64,000 nt of DNA from Rhizomys pruinosus. Its lineage: Eukaryota > Chordata > Mammalia > Rodentia > Spalacidae. Below are positions 43,756-55,404 of this stretch, piece by piece. Location of the stretch: the NCBI GenBank assembly GCA_009823505.1, contig VZQC01005070.1, positions 6,229,648 through 6,293,647 of the forward strand, read 5' to 3'. Each line of letters starts with the position of its first letter. Positions within the stretch are counted from its first letter, which is position 1. The position numbers and the translations under genes were made by a program. Below the pieces are notes generated by a model. That model saw only the letters and a program-made list of their open reading frames with translations. It was not told the DNA's origin and made no database searches.

Positions 43756-44597
43756 GTATATATGATATATAAGCTGCTTGAGGGGAGCCCTTTTCCCTTA
43801 GAAGTCATGTTATACAAAACATGTTATATCAGTGTGAAAGAACCAACACTGTTATATGGAGTCTGACCACAATGTGAGTAGTTGTTTCCATGAGACAATA
43901 CATTCTAATATTTTTCTACTAGGCACAGCAGGAACAGATGTTTTATTTTACAGTTGGACAAGAGAATTTCTTCAACTTTCTCCTAGTTACTATTGAACTG
44001 AATACAGTTGGTTATATGGGGCTTTGTGACATAATAAGTACATGAAGTGAGAATTGGTTTTGCCACTGAAGGCATAGAGGTAGGTGGTTTTAGAAAGACT
44101 AAAATGGTAATTAATAAGTGCAGTAGTGAATGAGAACCTGTGCCCCATGTATTTGTGAAAGAAACATTCCCATAACACATTACACATCTACAGTGCCTCA
44201 GCCCTTGGAAGATATTTTAAAGATATTACTGTTAATCCTCTAATTAAAATGCATGCATATTCTTACTTTATATTCTAGGGTTAGTTGAAACTACAAGTGT
44301 GGGCCACAGAGCCAGGAAAGTAGCAGATAACAGAATCAACCACTAAACACTGTTGTGACAAGTTCCAAAGGGTCAACTGTAGTATTGGCCAGTCGACTGA
44401 ACATTACAATTTTTCCTTTGTCACATTTTATTCCAGGCAATGAGTAGTTTAAATGTTTAGTTTTTAATTTGATACTCTGTGTTCATTAACTTGTTATGGT
44501 TTTCCTACATACTATCTCTAACACTGGGGTCATAACATAGTATAACTAATTTCATGGTGCTTGAGAAAATTGAAGACTGGAAGAAGAATGAAGGGGA
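43756..44597. other. unassigned sequence
   Basis: No gene or repeat recognised. Confidence 0.4.
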
Positions 44598-44710
44598 AGA
44601 GGAGGAGGGAATGGAGGAGGAGGAGGAGGAGGAGGAGGAGGAGGAGGAGGAGGAGGAGGAGGAGGACAATGATGATGATGAGAAGGAGGACAATGAAGAA
44701 GAGGAGATAG
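44598..44710. repeat. (GGA)n / (GAT)n microsatellite
   Basis: Mostly GGA units (densest at 44611-44665) followed by GATGATGATGA and purine-rich sequence. Gives poly-Glu, poly-Pro and poly-Ser frames, none of them a gene. Confidence 0.97.
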
Positions 44711-44783
44711 GAGGGAAGAAGGGGAATGTTTATGACAGTGATAGTAAGATATTATGTACACACTCTTCAGTAAATGCTGTAAG

Positions 44784-44915
44784 TGAGCCAGGCTTGGTGG
44801 CACATGCCTTTAAATCCCAGCACTTGGGAGACAGAGGCAGGTAGATCTCTCTGCATAGAGAGTTCCTGGTCAACTGGGGCTACAGGGAGATCCTGTATCA
44901 TAAAAAGATCTTCCC
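44784..44915 (+). mobile_element. diverged B1 SINE
   Basis: GAGCCAGGCTTGGTGGCACATGCC, CAGCACTTGGGAGACAGAGGC, then a shortened middle and GGGGCTACAGGGAGATCCTG. Confidence 0.88.
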
Positions 44916-45005
44916 TCCCAAAAGTTCTAAGTGTATTACATTATCCCCCTTAATCCTAACAACTAATCAATGTGTTAGAGTTATTTGCACTTTATATTAT
45001 TTTAA

Positions 45006-45157
45006 TTTTTTTTTTGTCTTTTTGAGACAGGGATCTCCCTGTAGCCTCAGCTGTCCTGGAACTCACTCTGTAGACCAGGCTGGCCTTGAACTCACAAAGA
45101 TCCGCCTGCCTCTGCCTCCCGAGCGCTAGGATTAAAGGCGTGCTCCACCACGCCCGG
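45006..45157 (-). mobile_element. B1 SINE
   Basis: T tract, TTTTGTCTTTTTGAGACAGGG, GCTGTCCTGGAACTCAC, CTAGGATTAAAGGCGTGC, CACGCCCGGC. TTATATTATTTTAATTTTTT-type duplicated flanks occur at 44992 and 45159. A further direct repeat, TTATTTGCACTTTATA (44981-44996 and 45193-45208), encloses this whole interval including a second bare B1 3'-end piece (TTTTGGTCTTTTTGA, about 45177-45192). Confidence 0.93.
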
Positions 45158-45221
45158 CTTATATTATTTTAATTTTTTTTTGGTCTTTTTGATTATTTGC
45201 ACTTTATAAAGAAGGACATTG

Positions 45222-45476
45222 AGGGCTGGAGAGATGGCCTAGAGGTTAAGAGCACCAACCGCTCTTGCAGAGGACCCAGGTTCGATCCCCAGCACCCACA
45301 TGGCGGCCGAGAACCATCTGAAACTCCAATTTCAGGAGAACTCCAGTTCCAGGGGAATCCGACACCCTCTTCTGACCTCCGCAGCATTGCACGACACGGG
45401 TGCACAAACTTGCATGCAGAAAGTACATTCATACACATACAAAAATCAATAAAATTAATAAAAAAAAATTTTAAAA
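45222..45476 (+). mobile_element. B2/B3-type SINE, duplicated subfamily
   Basis: AGGGCTGGAGAGATGGCCTAGAGG head, B box GGTTCGATCCC, internal duplication AACTCCAATTTCAGGAG / AACTCCAGTTCCAGGGG. Target duplication AAGGACATTG at 45212-45221 and 45477-45486. Confidence 0.94.
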
Positions 45477-45560
45477 AAGGACATTGGTTAATTCCCTGAA
45501 GCCTAACATGGCTCCCTAGTTTTAGAACTGGGATTTGAGTCTCTCAGCTTTACTCAAATT

Positions 45561-46926
45561 GTGTGACTCTAGCTACTGTGGTGTATTGTTTCCACTAAAG
45601 CACTGTATTATAAATATCTCTATATATGGGGGGGGAGGACTCCTACACAATAGCTAAAAATATCAACGTAGACTCCAAACATTAGCAAAGGAAGCTGATT
45701 AGCTTTTTCTTCCTTGACAGATACCTTCTCTTCCTTTTAAAAAAATATTCAAATTTTCAAATAAATAAGAAGAAAAAGAAAAAAGAAAAATTCAAATTTT
45801 CAGTTCAACCCAATTGAATTCACCTTTTATTGAGAAAATTCTTACCATGGGAGGTTGACTTAATTGTCCAGAGGATCTGACATTAAGTAGTCTGCCCTGT
45901 GAATTCACTCTGGATCAATGGCCATCGTGTCTTTCTGTCATTGTAAAGACCATAGCATCTCATCTGGAGATGGCAGGAGTGTGGGTACAAGAAAAGAAGC
46001 TCACTGATGTATTAAAGAGACTGCAGCCTCGGCAGAGGATTGATGGTGGCTTCACGAGAATGTGCTCTCCCATCCACTCACAAGTGTAATTTAAAGAGGA
46101 TTTTTCAAGGCATGGATAGACACCATTACTCACATCAATTCCCACTGCCTTCTCCTCCTATGACTCTTTACCAATTCTGGTCCACAGCTCCTCTGCCCTG
46201 TTTAATCAACAGCATGCATTTGAGAAGTAGTCTCCAGCATCCCCAAATGAATTTCCTATAACACAAATTGAATGAAGTGTTGAAAATGATAAATATGTCT
46301 GTGGTGTAACAAACTAGTTTCAAGCTGTATATCTGCCAGAGGGTAAAGGGACTTCCTACACAAGCAATGCCAACACCAGACTAGAAATGATTAAGTTTGA
46401 CCAGGAGCTTAATTATATGTAGTGTTTTTTTTTTCCCATGAATTTTTTTCTAGAAAATTTTATCTACACATTCTTACCATTTTAAGATTAATGTTTTACT
46501 TTGGAAGCAACAAATAAATAAATAACAATATAAATAAGATCAAAGACATAATTTATTTAGGACAAAAATTTTATAAAGTGCAATGCATTGGTAATTGGTC
46601 ATGACGATCGTGATAAGCACAAAAATATGCTCTCGTCCCTATCCCCTAGTCCCTAGACTCTGAAATACTACATGTCACAAATATTAAGACTGCATGTAGA
46701 AATAAGGTTTCTGAGGAGGTGGCTTTGAGATAGGAAGATTATCTGGAAAATATAGGTAAGCTCACTGTAATAGCAGGAGTCCTTTTAAGTGAAAGGTGAA
46801 ACACAACACTCAACATCAGAGGTATGTCTTGCCAAATGTTAAAGATCATTAAGATTTCTGACCTATAGATGTACAAGATAATCAGTTTCTGTTTTAAGGC
46901 ATTAAAGATTGTGGTCATTTTTTTAG
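45561..46926. other. unassigned AT-rich sequence
   Basis: No gene or repeat recognised. Confidence 0.4.
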
Positions 46927-46931
46927 GGCAG

Positions 46932-47339
46932 TGTTCTAGTTTGTCTTCCATTTCTGTGACAAAACACTCTGACCAACATCAACTTGGGGAGGAAAGGATT
47001 TATTCAGCTTACATCTCCTGGGTCACAGTTCATCACTTAGGGAGCCCAAGGCAGGAACTCAGGGCAGGAACCTGGAGGCAGGAGCTGAAGCATAGGCCAT
47101 GGAGGAATGCTGTTCAGTGGCTTGCTCTCCTGGCTCATGCCCAGCCCGCCTTCTTATACTGTACACAACAACCTGCCCAGGGTGGCACCACTCATTGTGG
47201 GCTGGGCCCTCCCACATTGCCCGACAATCAAGACAATACTCCACAGATGTGGCCACAGGCCAATCCAATGGAGCCAATTCCCCAATTGAGGCTCCTTCAA
47301 CCCAGGTGTGTCAAGTTGACACTAAAGCTATCCAGCACA
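46932..47339 (-). mobile_element. rodent solo LTR-like element
   Basis: TG...CA termini (TGTTCTAGTTTGTC to ATCCAGCACA) with a 5-bp near-duplication GGCAG / AGCAG (46927-46931, 47340-47344). Read on the minus strand it contains GTCAACTTGACACACC, GTATAAGAAGGCGGGC (TATA-like), and near its end CAGCTGAATAAATCC (polyadenylation signal) and CAGAAATGGAAGACAAACTAG. The type is common in rodents; I do not fix the family name. The 175-residue frame across it (46869-47396) is not a gene. Confidence 0.8.
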
Positions 47340-47423
47340 AGCAGTAATTGGAAATTTAATTTATGCAATAGACCTGCAAGTGAAATGATGTCATAATACC
47401 TAGAATGTGTAATAATAAGTACC

Positions 47424-47667
47424 AGGGCTGGAAAAATGGCTCAGCAGTTAAGAGCACCAACTGCTCTTGCAGAGGACCCAGCTTCGATTCCCAGCACCCA
47501 CATGCAGCTAAGAAACGTCTTTAACTCCAGTTCCAGGGGAATCTGACTCCCTCTTCTGGCCTCTGTGGCATTGCACAACACGGGTGCACCAACCTACATG
47601 CAGGCAGTACACTCATACACATAAAAAATAATAAATTTAAAAAATGGAGTTTAAAAAAACTTAAAAA
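47424..47667 (+). mobile_element. B2/B3-type SINE (older GCTCAG subtype)
   Basis: AGGGCTGGAAAAATGGCTCAGCAG head; body AACTCCAGTTCCAGGGG present once only; A-rich tail. Target duplication AATAATAAGTACC (47411-47423) / AATAATAAGTGCC (47668-47680). Confidence 0.94.
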
Positions 47668-47680
47668 AATAATAAGTGCC

Positions 47681-50289
47681 TAGAAATGTGGATGTGGTTA
47701 TGGAATGAGAAAATGAATATGAGATGGAAAAATTTGAATACCATCGCAGAAAAGGACACATCCTGGAGAATAATATTAATAAACACATGGCTGACAATGA
47801 TGCCACTGTTGAGGATCAGAAAGAAGGGAAAGGAAGACAGAGGATATTCGTTTCTTGATCAACACCTAAAGAATCATAAAGATTATTGGTGATGAAGCTG
47901 TGAGCCTTGCATGATGTTGAATGGACTACAGGACACTGGAGACAAATCTGATGCATACTTTATGTATAGAACTTTGTCCATCCTAATAGTTATTGAAAGG
48001 TTGATAAGAGAGTTCATGGAAACTTAAGAACTAAAAGATTTTTTAAAAATGAGATAACTTTTCTTAGGGTAAGTAATCACAATTGTAATTAAAGTAAGAC
48101 TTTGGCCAGACTGCAAACAAAAGTCAAGGTGTCTGGTTGGGATAGATGCTAGAGGGAACAGAAGTGAAGCATTCTACACATTTAAGAATGCTATTATGTT
48201 GAGATCATGGAGTCCTTAGAGAAAGAGGCCACCAAGCTGGGGTATTATATAAGCATAAAAGGGCAAGAGAAACTTTGTATTTCCATTACTGTATAAAAAA
48301 GCTACTCTGAAAAGGGTGACGACTGCATGATTACAACTATATGACCTCCTGAGAAAATGCGGAACTATAGAAACAATACAAAGTTCAGTGGTTAGTAAAC
48401 GTTAAGGAAAACTAGTGATGGCTAAGTGAAGCCATTCTACAATATCGAACTACATCAAAAGGCTGGCAGGGACGGCAGAAAGTAGAGCCATGGAAACTAA
48501 CAATGATTGAGAGCTTGACAACTTGGACCTAGCTTCAGAGAGAAAATAGCAAGGGATAAAGTCAGGTGGTGTTCATAGTGGAGATTTACTGAATCATAAG
48601 AAAGTTGAACTAATGTTTACATGTGATAGAATATAAAATTCAGGTTGGAAAGAGATGAACAATCCTTCTAGGGCATCCCGGGAGGCCAGGGTGTGCTGTG
48701 AGGGTTGGATGGGGTAAGAAGATCTCAGCCTTCTGCATGGGAGTCCTTAAGTTCAGGTTCATGGCTCTGTGATGCAGGGCTGCATCTCTAGACCAGAACC
48801 CAAAGTTTAATGGTCAGTGGGAGTAGGCTGCTGATGATGATAGAGATGGACCTTTGCTATCTACATAGCTAAAGTGTCACACAGAGAGAGGGGATCAGGC
48901 TACATTATTCTGTGTGCTATTTTTACTAGTTTGCTCCTGTGAGGTGAATATTTCTTCTGTCTTCTTCTAAACTGCCTCCAGAATAATCATGAGGGAAAGA
49001 GAAAGAAATAAGAGAGAGGGAGAGGAGTCCTGGAGCTAACCTCTCACACAGAGACCTTTTCTTTCCCTGTTTCTTCTCCCATTTTCCTTGGTCAAGTCTG
49101 TTTCCATGCAGACTACTGAGATTGAAACTTAATGGAAAGATAAGTTTAACTTCCTTTACGGTAACAGGGTGAAAAGAAAGGGGGGGTCTATCCAAGTTTA
49201 TAGATGAATTTGAGGATGGTATAATGCACATGCACGTGCCTGTGTCCAGATGCGCATGAACCTGCCTATATAGGATCATGCACACTTTCACACACACACA
49301 TTGTCACATACACAAATACACATTTAAAAAGAACATTATACATTTAAAAAGGCATTATATATGGTATGAAATTATCAAAGAGCTACCTTAAAGAGTAACA
49401 GGAAAGAACATGGAGTTTTATGTGTTTGGGTCAAGAACCACACACTGTCCATGCGTGCTCATGGTCTGGGTTCTGCTGTAGGGGAGAAATAGGAAGAATT
49501 GGCCCCAATGCCTTGGTAATCTCCTTGATAGACTCAAGGAGAATGAAGGAAAGGTGTCCTTACCTGACTGCACACTCACATTACCACCCCTCCCCTCACT
49601 ACATTTACCAATCCACAGATTCCAAATCATCATCCACACAGCCCCTCACTGGCCTAAGGCAGAGATCACCTTAATAATGCCTTGCTGTGGAGCTTTTACT
49701 TTTTATTAAACTTTGACCCATCCTCGAGCAACCTCACAGATCACTTCATTGTTGACCTTGGGAGGTTCATACCTGCCAAGTGTCATCCTTCTCCTAGAGG
49801 AATATATCTGACGAGAGCTTTTCTCTTCTGCTTCCCACACTCTATTGTCCATAAGGATTGGGTATCTGTGATCACCAACATACCTCTCTCCAGGTTTAAA
49901 CTCCAACCTGTTATGTGGTAGGTAGAAACTTCACCATCCTTCACCTTGTTCAGGAGCAGCTGGAAATATGAATTGTATTCTGTGCACATGCAGTTGACAA
50001 AAAAAGAAGGGAAAGGATTACTTCTAGGCTATGAAGTAGACTCTGTGAACTACTTAGAATCACTTGTTTTAGAGTGAAACACCCATAATTTCCAGACCAT
50101 TGAGGACAAACCAGAGTTATTTTACAAAGAAATCATTAAGGATATGGAGCCTACTATTCCCAATCCATGTTAGAATATCTCCTGAGAATCATAGATCATA
50201 GACATTTCCAAATATAGATGGAAAATTGAACAATCCAAGGGCTCTGGCCACTTAGAAATACTCGATACCACTAAGCCTGTGAGAGAGCA
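47681..50289. other. 2.6 kb of mainly unique sequence
   Basis: No gene and no young repeat seen. Purine-rich in parts (e.g. 48990-49030 minus-strand pyrimidines). Frames at 48926-49297 and 49418-49674 lack similarity to families I know. Confidence 0.35.
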
Positions 50290-50612
50290 AGGAAATGTAC
50301 TAACAATAGCAAATTAAGGAAGGACAAGTTTATCTTATCTCACAGTTCAAGGTAGAGAAGTCAAGGCCATGGGAGCTTCAAGTAGCTGGTCACAGTATGT
50401 CCACAGTTCATTACACTCAATTAGAGTGCAATGAATGTGCTCTGTTCAGCCTCCTTCCTCCATTCACATGTGGGAATGGCATCCCTTACAGTAGGCAGGC
50501 TTTCCTACATAATTAGTAATCAAATTGCTCTTCCAAAGCACGCCTAGTGACCCATCACCCAGGCGACTCTCAATTCCATCAAGTTGACTAGAATAATCAT
50601 CACAGTCATCAG
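50290..50612 (-). mobile_element. old LTR-like fragment
   Basis: Minus orientation: GGACAAGTTTATCTTATCTCAC, GAGAAGTCAAGGCCATGGGAGC, CCATCACCCAGGCGACTCTC, TCAATTCCATCAAGTTGACTAG. Its block order follows the LTR type at 46932-47339, older and partial. Confidence 0.6.
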
Positions 50613-50984
50613 GTAGCCTCCTTTGTTAAGAGGCGCCCAGGGAACACAAGGACAGTGTGTCCATGCTAATACTTTGTTCCTAGACCTGGGTCAGGCTCAC
50701 CTGGGTAGTCATCTTGGGTTTGTGTACTTCTCTGTATGTGGGTTGCGTTTTAATACAAAAATGATGAGAAGGAAGAAATTTAAATCTTCAAGTAGGAAAA
50801 CCACTGTACTATAGGACTCAAAAATTATTCTGGATTTTTTTTTATATCTCCGTTACTTTTCTCTAGGTCAAGACGGTCACAGACTCAAGTTGTAATTTTT
50901 ATACCTATGGAACTACATTATCATTAGGCATTAAACTGCTTCTGTGTGTTTGTGTCCTTGCTGCTCCTTAAAATACTTAATTCA

Positions 50985-51188
50985 GGGGCTGGAAAGATGG
51001 CTCAGCCATTAAGAGCAGTGGCTGCTCTTGCAGAAGACTTGGGTTTTATTCCTAGCACCTACACGGTAGCTAACAACCAAATTAACTCCAGTTCCAGGGG
51101 ATCTGATACCCACTTCTGGCATCCTTAGGCATTGCACTTACGTCAAGGCAGGCAATACGCTCATACACATAAAATAAAAATAACAAAT
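50985..51188 (+). mobile_element. B2/B3-type SINE (older GCTCAG subtype)
   Basis: GGGGCTGGAAAGATGGCTCAGCC head; AACTCCAGTTCCAGGGG once only; end CTCATACACATAAAATAAAAAT. Target duplication AAAATACTTAATTCA (50970-50984) / AAAATACATAATTCA (51189-51203). Confidence 0.94.
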
Positions 51189-51351
51189 AAAATACATAAT
51201 TCAAAGAATATTTCATGTTTTGAAGCCACCATATAGAATGCCTGGATTCCCAAATGTTTCCATGTGTACCATTTTCTCAGCAATATTTTATTTGGCTGTT
51301 GCAGTTACATGTCACTAGCCAAATTAAGAAGGGATGAAAAAAATGTTCTTT

Positions 51352-51618
51352 GGAGTGTGGGGGGGATTGCACAGTGGGTAAGAGCACTTGCTATGTAAGC
51401 ATGAGGACCTAAGTTTGAATCCACAGCAGTCATGTAAAACGCCAGGCATTGCCACAGTTACCCCTGAAACACCGGCGCTATGAGGTATGGAAACTGAAGG
51501 ATAGCTGGAGTTTGTTGACTGCCAGCTTTCCTTCAAGCTCACTGAGAGTGCTTTTCTCAAGGGAGTAAGGTGAAGAAGTAATAGACTGGGTACCCAATGT
51601 CTTCTTTTGGCTTTCACA

Positions 51619-51657
<39 letters not shown>

Positions 51658-51690
51658 CACTCATACACATACATACACACAAGCACACAC
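51352..51690 (+). mobile_element. B4 SINE (tRNA head + B1)
   Basis: GGGGGATTGCACAGTGGGTAAGAGCACTTGC head, GCATGAGGACCTAAGTTTGAATCC, CATGTAAAACGCCAGGCATTGCC (junction to the B1-derived part), then a diverged middle and a TA/CA-rich tail. Good example of the known tRNA+B1 fusion for comparison with the chimera at 896. Confidence 0.8.
51621..51656. repeat. (TA)n microsatellite
   Basis: About 17 TA units inside the B4 tail. Confidence 0.95.
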
Positions 51691-51779
51691 AATAGCTTCA
51701 GAGAAAGATCCATACAATTAAAAGTAGATTATTTTCTTAAACCATAGCCCTCATACACATAGTAAGCATGAACAATGAA

Positions 51780-53250
51780 TAATTATAAACTAATTAAATC
51801 ATACTAATTTCTTCTAGAAGTTAGTATAACTAATTCTTACACAGTTCAGTAAGTGAATAGTATGTGATAATGTTTATTTCTGCTAGAGATTCAGGTGCCC
51901 AAAGAATAAACCAAAACTTAGGCCTCTGATGAGACCTTTAGACACATTTCTTCAGTGCAAGGGAATGCAATATCAGTATTCCGTGTGTAAATAAATTCAA
52001 TTAACAATGAGTTATAATTGCACAGGGAGATGAAAATTAGTTTAAACAAGTCAATTAAATCATAAACATTCCAGAAACCAGAGGATGTGTTTGTAATCCA
52101 ATTAGTGTGTTAATATACTAATAAATTTACTGATTTGAATGGTATCTTAATTGTATAGTAGAGCACCAGAAGAAAAAAACAGTATATCTTAATTGTCATA
52201 AAGAGAGCTTGGGCTACAGAGTGACTACATAACTTTGGAGAAAATTATCCATGTTAATGAGATCAAAATGCTTCTATCTAGAATAATAAATAAGGTTACT
52301 TGATAGTTCTGCTAATAAAAATGCATCCACAGGACAGAAGAAATGGCTGAACAGACGCTAATTACACTAAGTTCCTGATAGGAGAGAACAAGACATTTTA
52401 TACTGTGACCAAAAATCCACTTTCATAGTTTAAACACTCAGATAATCATGGGAATAAAGTATTCCAGGGATAATTCTTTATTGCCACCTCAATTACCACA
52501 AATTAAACTGATATTAATATACTTTACTGCTGCTCAGCCTTAAGTGAAATCAGTTGCACTTCACTGGTGACTCCAGGGAATGAGACTCTCTCCCATTTCT
52601 GCGTAATTACCTGTAATTTATGGGGCACAGTCTAGTCAAGGTCACGTTAAAATGTTGAATTGCATTGTTTTCAATCACCATCTGTGATCTGAGCTGAGGT
52701 TGCCGCCCCCTCAATTGCCACAAAATGAAGGGACCCCCCCTCCGTGGCACAGGGGTCCCAGTGCCAAGTTCTCGGGCCAAAGAGCAGAAAGATCATGAGA
52801 TTTATACAGATTGTGCATCTTAATGAGTACATGACATCCTGATTAAAATGCTGAAATAGATAAATAATGGTTTTTAGTGCTAATTGCAACAATTTAAATC
52901 AATTGGAAAGCCTGCAAAGAATATTGACGACCCACTCTGGGTGAACTCCAATTTACTTCTGCAGTCTTGGACTGCTCCTCAAGCCTTCCACTCCAGTGCC
53001 AGAGAGGGCTGACAGCTGCAGCATCCTACTCAGATCTCCCCAACTGGGTCAAATCTTCAGTGACTTCAAACAGCACCCAGAGCCACTATCATGTCACGAA
53101 TATTTCTTAATTCTTGTCACACTCTAATAGGGCTCATTGCAACCATTTTTCTACTTGCTTCCAGTTTCTTCCTTGTTTCTGTTTTTAACCAAGTAGAAAT
53201 CATTTGCACAATGACATGCCGTGTAAATGACTAAAGAAATGACAAATGGA
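51780..53250. other. repeat-poor candidate conserved non-coding region
   Basis: About 1.5 kb without any SINE, L1 or LTR that I recognise, flanked by repeat-dense DNA. It is rich in TAATT/AATTA and ATTTAAAT-like sites (e.g. CAATTAAATC at 52051, CCAATTAGTGTGTTAATA at 52098, GCGTAATTACCTGTAATT at 52600, GTGCTAATTGCAAC at 52877) and holds a local GC-rich island (52698-52780). Such composition is common in developmental enhancers, but one sequence cannot show conservation. No coding frame has support. Confidence 0.35.
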
Positions 53251-54002
53251 GAATAGAATTTTGTAGAGCAAAATCAGGAAATCAAGATAGATGATGATAT
53301 CATTTTAATTATTTTAGCAGTATGCAGTAAATACTTGCTTTGTGCTTAGTCTCGTGGCACATATTTCTTAATATTTTAAAATTCACAACTTCAAGCCTAG
53401 GTTTGGAACACTAATTATAAACAAATTCAACAGTAAATATAGATATAGTGACATATGAGAATTGAAGGAGAAGCTAAGTAAATGAAGAAAGGGAAATCAG
53501 TACGGAGAAGAGTGAAGTTTGCTTATAGTAATCAAAGAAGTCCCACCTAACAAGAAACATCTAGCATGATTAGGAAGCAAGCGAGTCATATCACTGTGAA
53601 AGAAAAAAATAATTATTCTTCCAGAAGCAAGAGAACATGAGGCTGAGCAATAAGGTTGTGTGTCCCTGGCACTGGTGAGGAGGTTGTGACATTTACTAAG
53701 GATACAGGAAGTGTCTGAGGGATCACAAGGGACAGGTATGAATAAGTGTTATAAAGCAAAGTGAGAAAAATCCCTTGTTCTGAGTGATGTTGCCATCCCA
53801 TGTCACTGGAAGCCAAGAAGATGGTATGAATTAACATGCTCTAAAGGCATCATTTTGATGTTAAGTATGCAAATGGTGTTAGTGTTAGTATAGCAGAGAC
53901 AACAGTTATTATGAGGGAGTACAATGACCAGATAAGAGAGTAGAAGTGTTGGAATTTGGAAACAGCAAGAAAGTAGTTAGAAATTGTAGAATCTCATGTG
54001 TG
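53251..54002. other. unassigned sequence
   Basis: No gene or repeat recognised with confidence. Confidence 0.4.
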
Positions 54003-54008
54003 TATATG

Positions 54009-54282
54009 TGCGGTGTCACCGCCGAGATTTGTGGCCAGGCCCACTTAATCCTGGGATGACCCATGTGAAAAATACGTACAGGAAAGCACACCACGTGTAT
54101 GCAGGTTGAGGTTCAAAAGCAGAGAGAGATTTTATTCCAACATGTCTGTTTAAATATCCATCATGACTCAATTCTCAGGGCCGAATGCTAAATCTTTTCG
54201 TCACTACACCCCACCCCATGGGTGTGGCCAGGGAGGTACCATTAGTTTAGAATGCTACCCATCTTAACTAAGTTTTCCCACA
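54009..54282 (-). mobile_element. ERVK-like solo LTR
   Basis: A 274-bp unit with TG...CA ends (TGCGGTGTCACCGCC to AGTTTTCCCACA) and a perfect 6-bp target duplication TATATG at 54003-54008 and 54283-54288. On the minus strand it starts TGTGGGAAAAC, has a GC-rich middle (GCCACACCCATGGGGTGGGG), and carries AATAAA (in GGAATAAAATCTC) about 115 bp before its end. A 6-bp duplication is the class II (ERVK) norm. No internal region is present, so it is a solo LTR left by recombination. Confidence 0.8.
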
Positions 54283-54288
54283 TATATG

Positions 54289-55241
54289 TATGCCTGTGTG
54301 TGTCTGTGTGTCTGCGTATGTTGTGTGTGTGTTCAAAATAGAACACAAATTATTGTGTCATGTCTCATGGGATATGGAAAAAGGAGTTCTGTATAAAAGT
54401 AAGAGTTGGGTATAAACAATAAGAAGCAAAGAATTTTTCTTCACTAAAATGGGAAAAAACAAGTTATGACAAAGGGAAGAGTTGGTGGTAAAATCACAGA
54501 AACTGTAGGTTTGAGGTGCTAATTTGTCATCCAAATGGAACTGAGTGAGCAGTCAGATAGGAGTTCACATTTGCCCAAGCTGGAGATACAAATTTAGAAG
54601 CCGTCAATTTTTAAAATGGTTTTCAAGTCAAGAGTCTATAAGAGATTGTGCTCAAGTGAGAGTAAATCAAGGGCTGGTGGACTCCAAGGACAGAGCAGGC
54701 TGTGAGAAGAGCCTGGAGAAAGAATGAAGCAGCAGCTAATTACTGAGACAAAAACATTACAGCAGAATCCAAATGCTGAGCTGAGATCAAGAAAGATGAG
54801 GACCTACATGTGACCATTTGATTCAGAACTTCACTGGTGTTTGTTTTACAGTTGTTACAGCAGGGAAGCAAAGATAATTTGTGTATGTTCTGAGATATGT
54901 AGGAGCAAGCAAATAGTCACCATTTTCAAGGACTTTTGATGAAAAGAAAAACAAAAAAATAGGACAGCACATGAAAGAAAGAAGTTAAAAAATATTTATC
55001 TGGAAGAAATCATAATATATTTGCATGAAAAGATTAAAGAAAAATTTGAGTAATGGGGTATTGATGATGGCATACAAATCTCATTCATAACAATGAAAGA
55101 ATGGTATTCTACATGGTATGGCTTCAGATAGACTGGCAGATTTCTGAGCAGGACTATGTCATACTAAGGGCTTCAAACATCTCTGAGTAGGAGTTTATCA
55201 GCTAAGAAGAAAAATGAGGTGTAGGTTAAAAATGTAATAAA
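54289..55241. other. unassigned sequence
   Basis: No gene or repeat recognised. Confidence 0.4.
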
Positions 55242-55373
55242 CCGGGCGTGGTGGCATGCGCCTTTAATCCTAGCACTCGGGGGCAGAGGCAGGAGGATCT
55301 TTGTGAGTTCAAGGTCAGCCTGGTCTACAGAATGAGTTCCAGGCCAGCTGGGGCTACAGAGAGACCCTGTCTG

Positions 55374-55400
<27 letters not shown>
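55242..55400 (+). mobile_element. B1 SINE
   Basis: ACCGGGCGTGGTGGCATGCGCC to GAGAGACCCTGTCTG and a ~26-base A tail. Short target duplication GTAATAAA at both ends. Confidence 0.95.

Positions 55401-55404
<4 letters not shown>

Larger units (their letters stand above)
44930..45560. repeat. ancient repeat interrupted by B1 and B2-type SINEs
   Basis: Pieces outside the SINEs read in order like the ancient 'cttaatcctcacaacaaccct...gaggacattgaggc...gttaattacttgcc...gaactgggatttgag' repeat: TTAATCCTAACAACTAATC (44950), AAAGAAGGACATTG (45208), GGTTAATTCCCTGAAG (45487) and TAGAACTGGGATTTGAG (45524). Confidence 0.5.

Noticed and set aside
44554..44844. Acidic poly-Glu protein
   Set aside because: Translation of the (GGA)n microsatellite; the opposite strand gives poly-Pro and poly-Ser frames equally well.
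46869..47396. 175-residue plus-strand open frame
   Set aside because: Runs through a solo LTR-like element in antisense; no retroviral or host domain.
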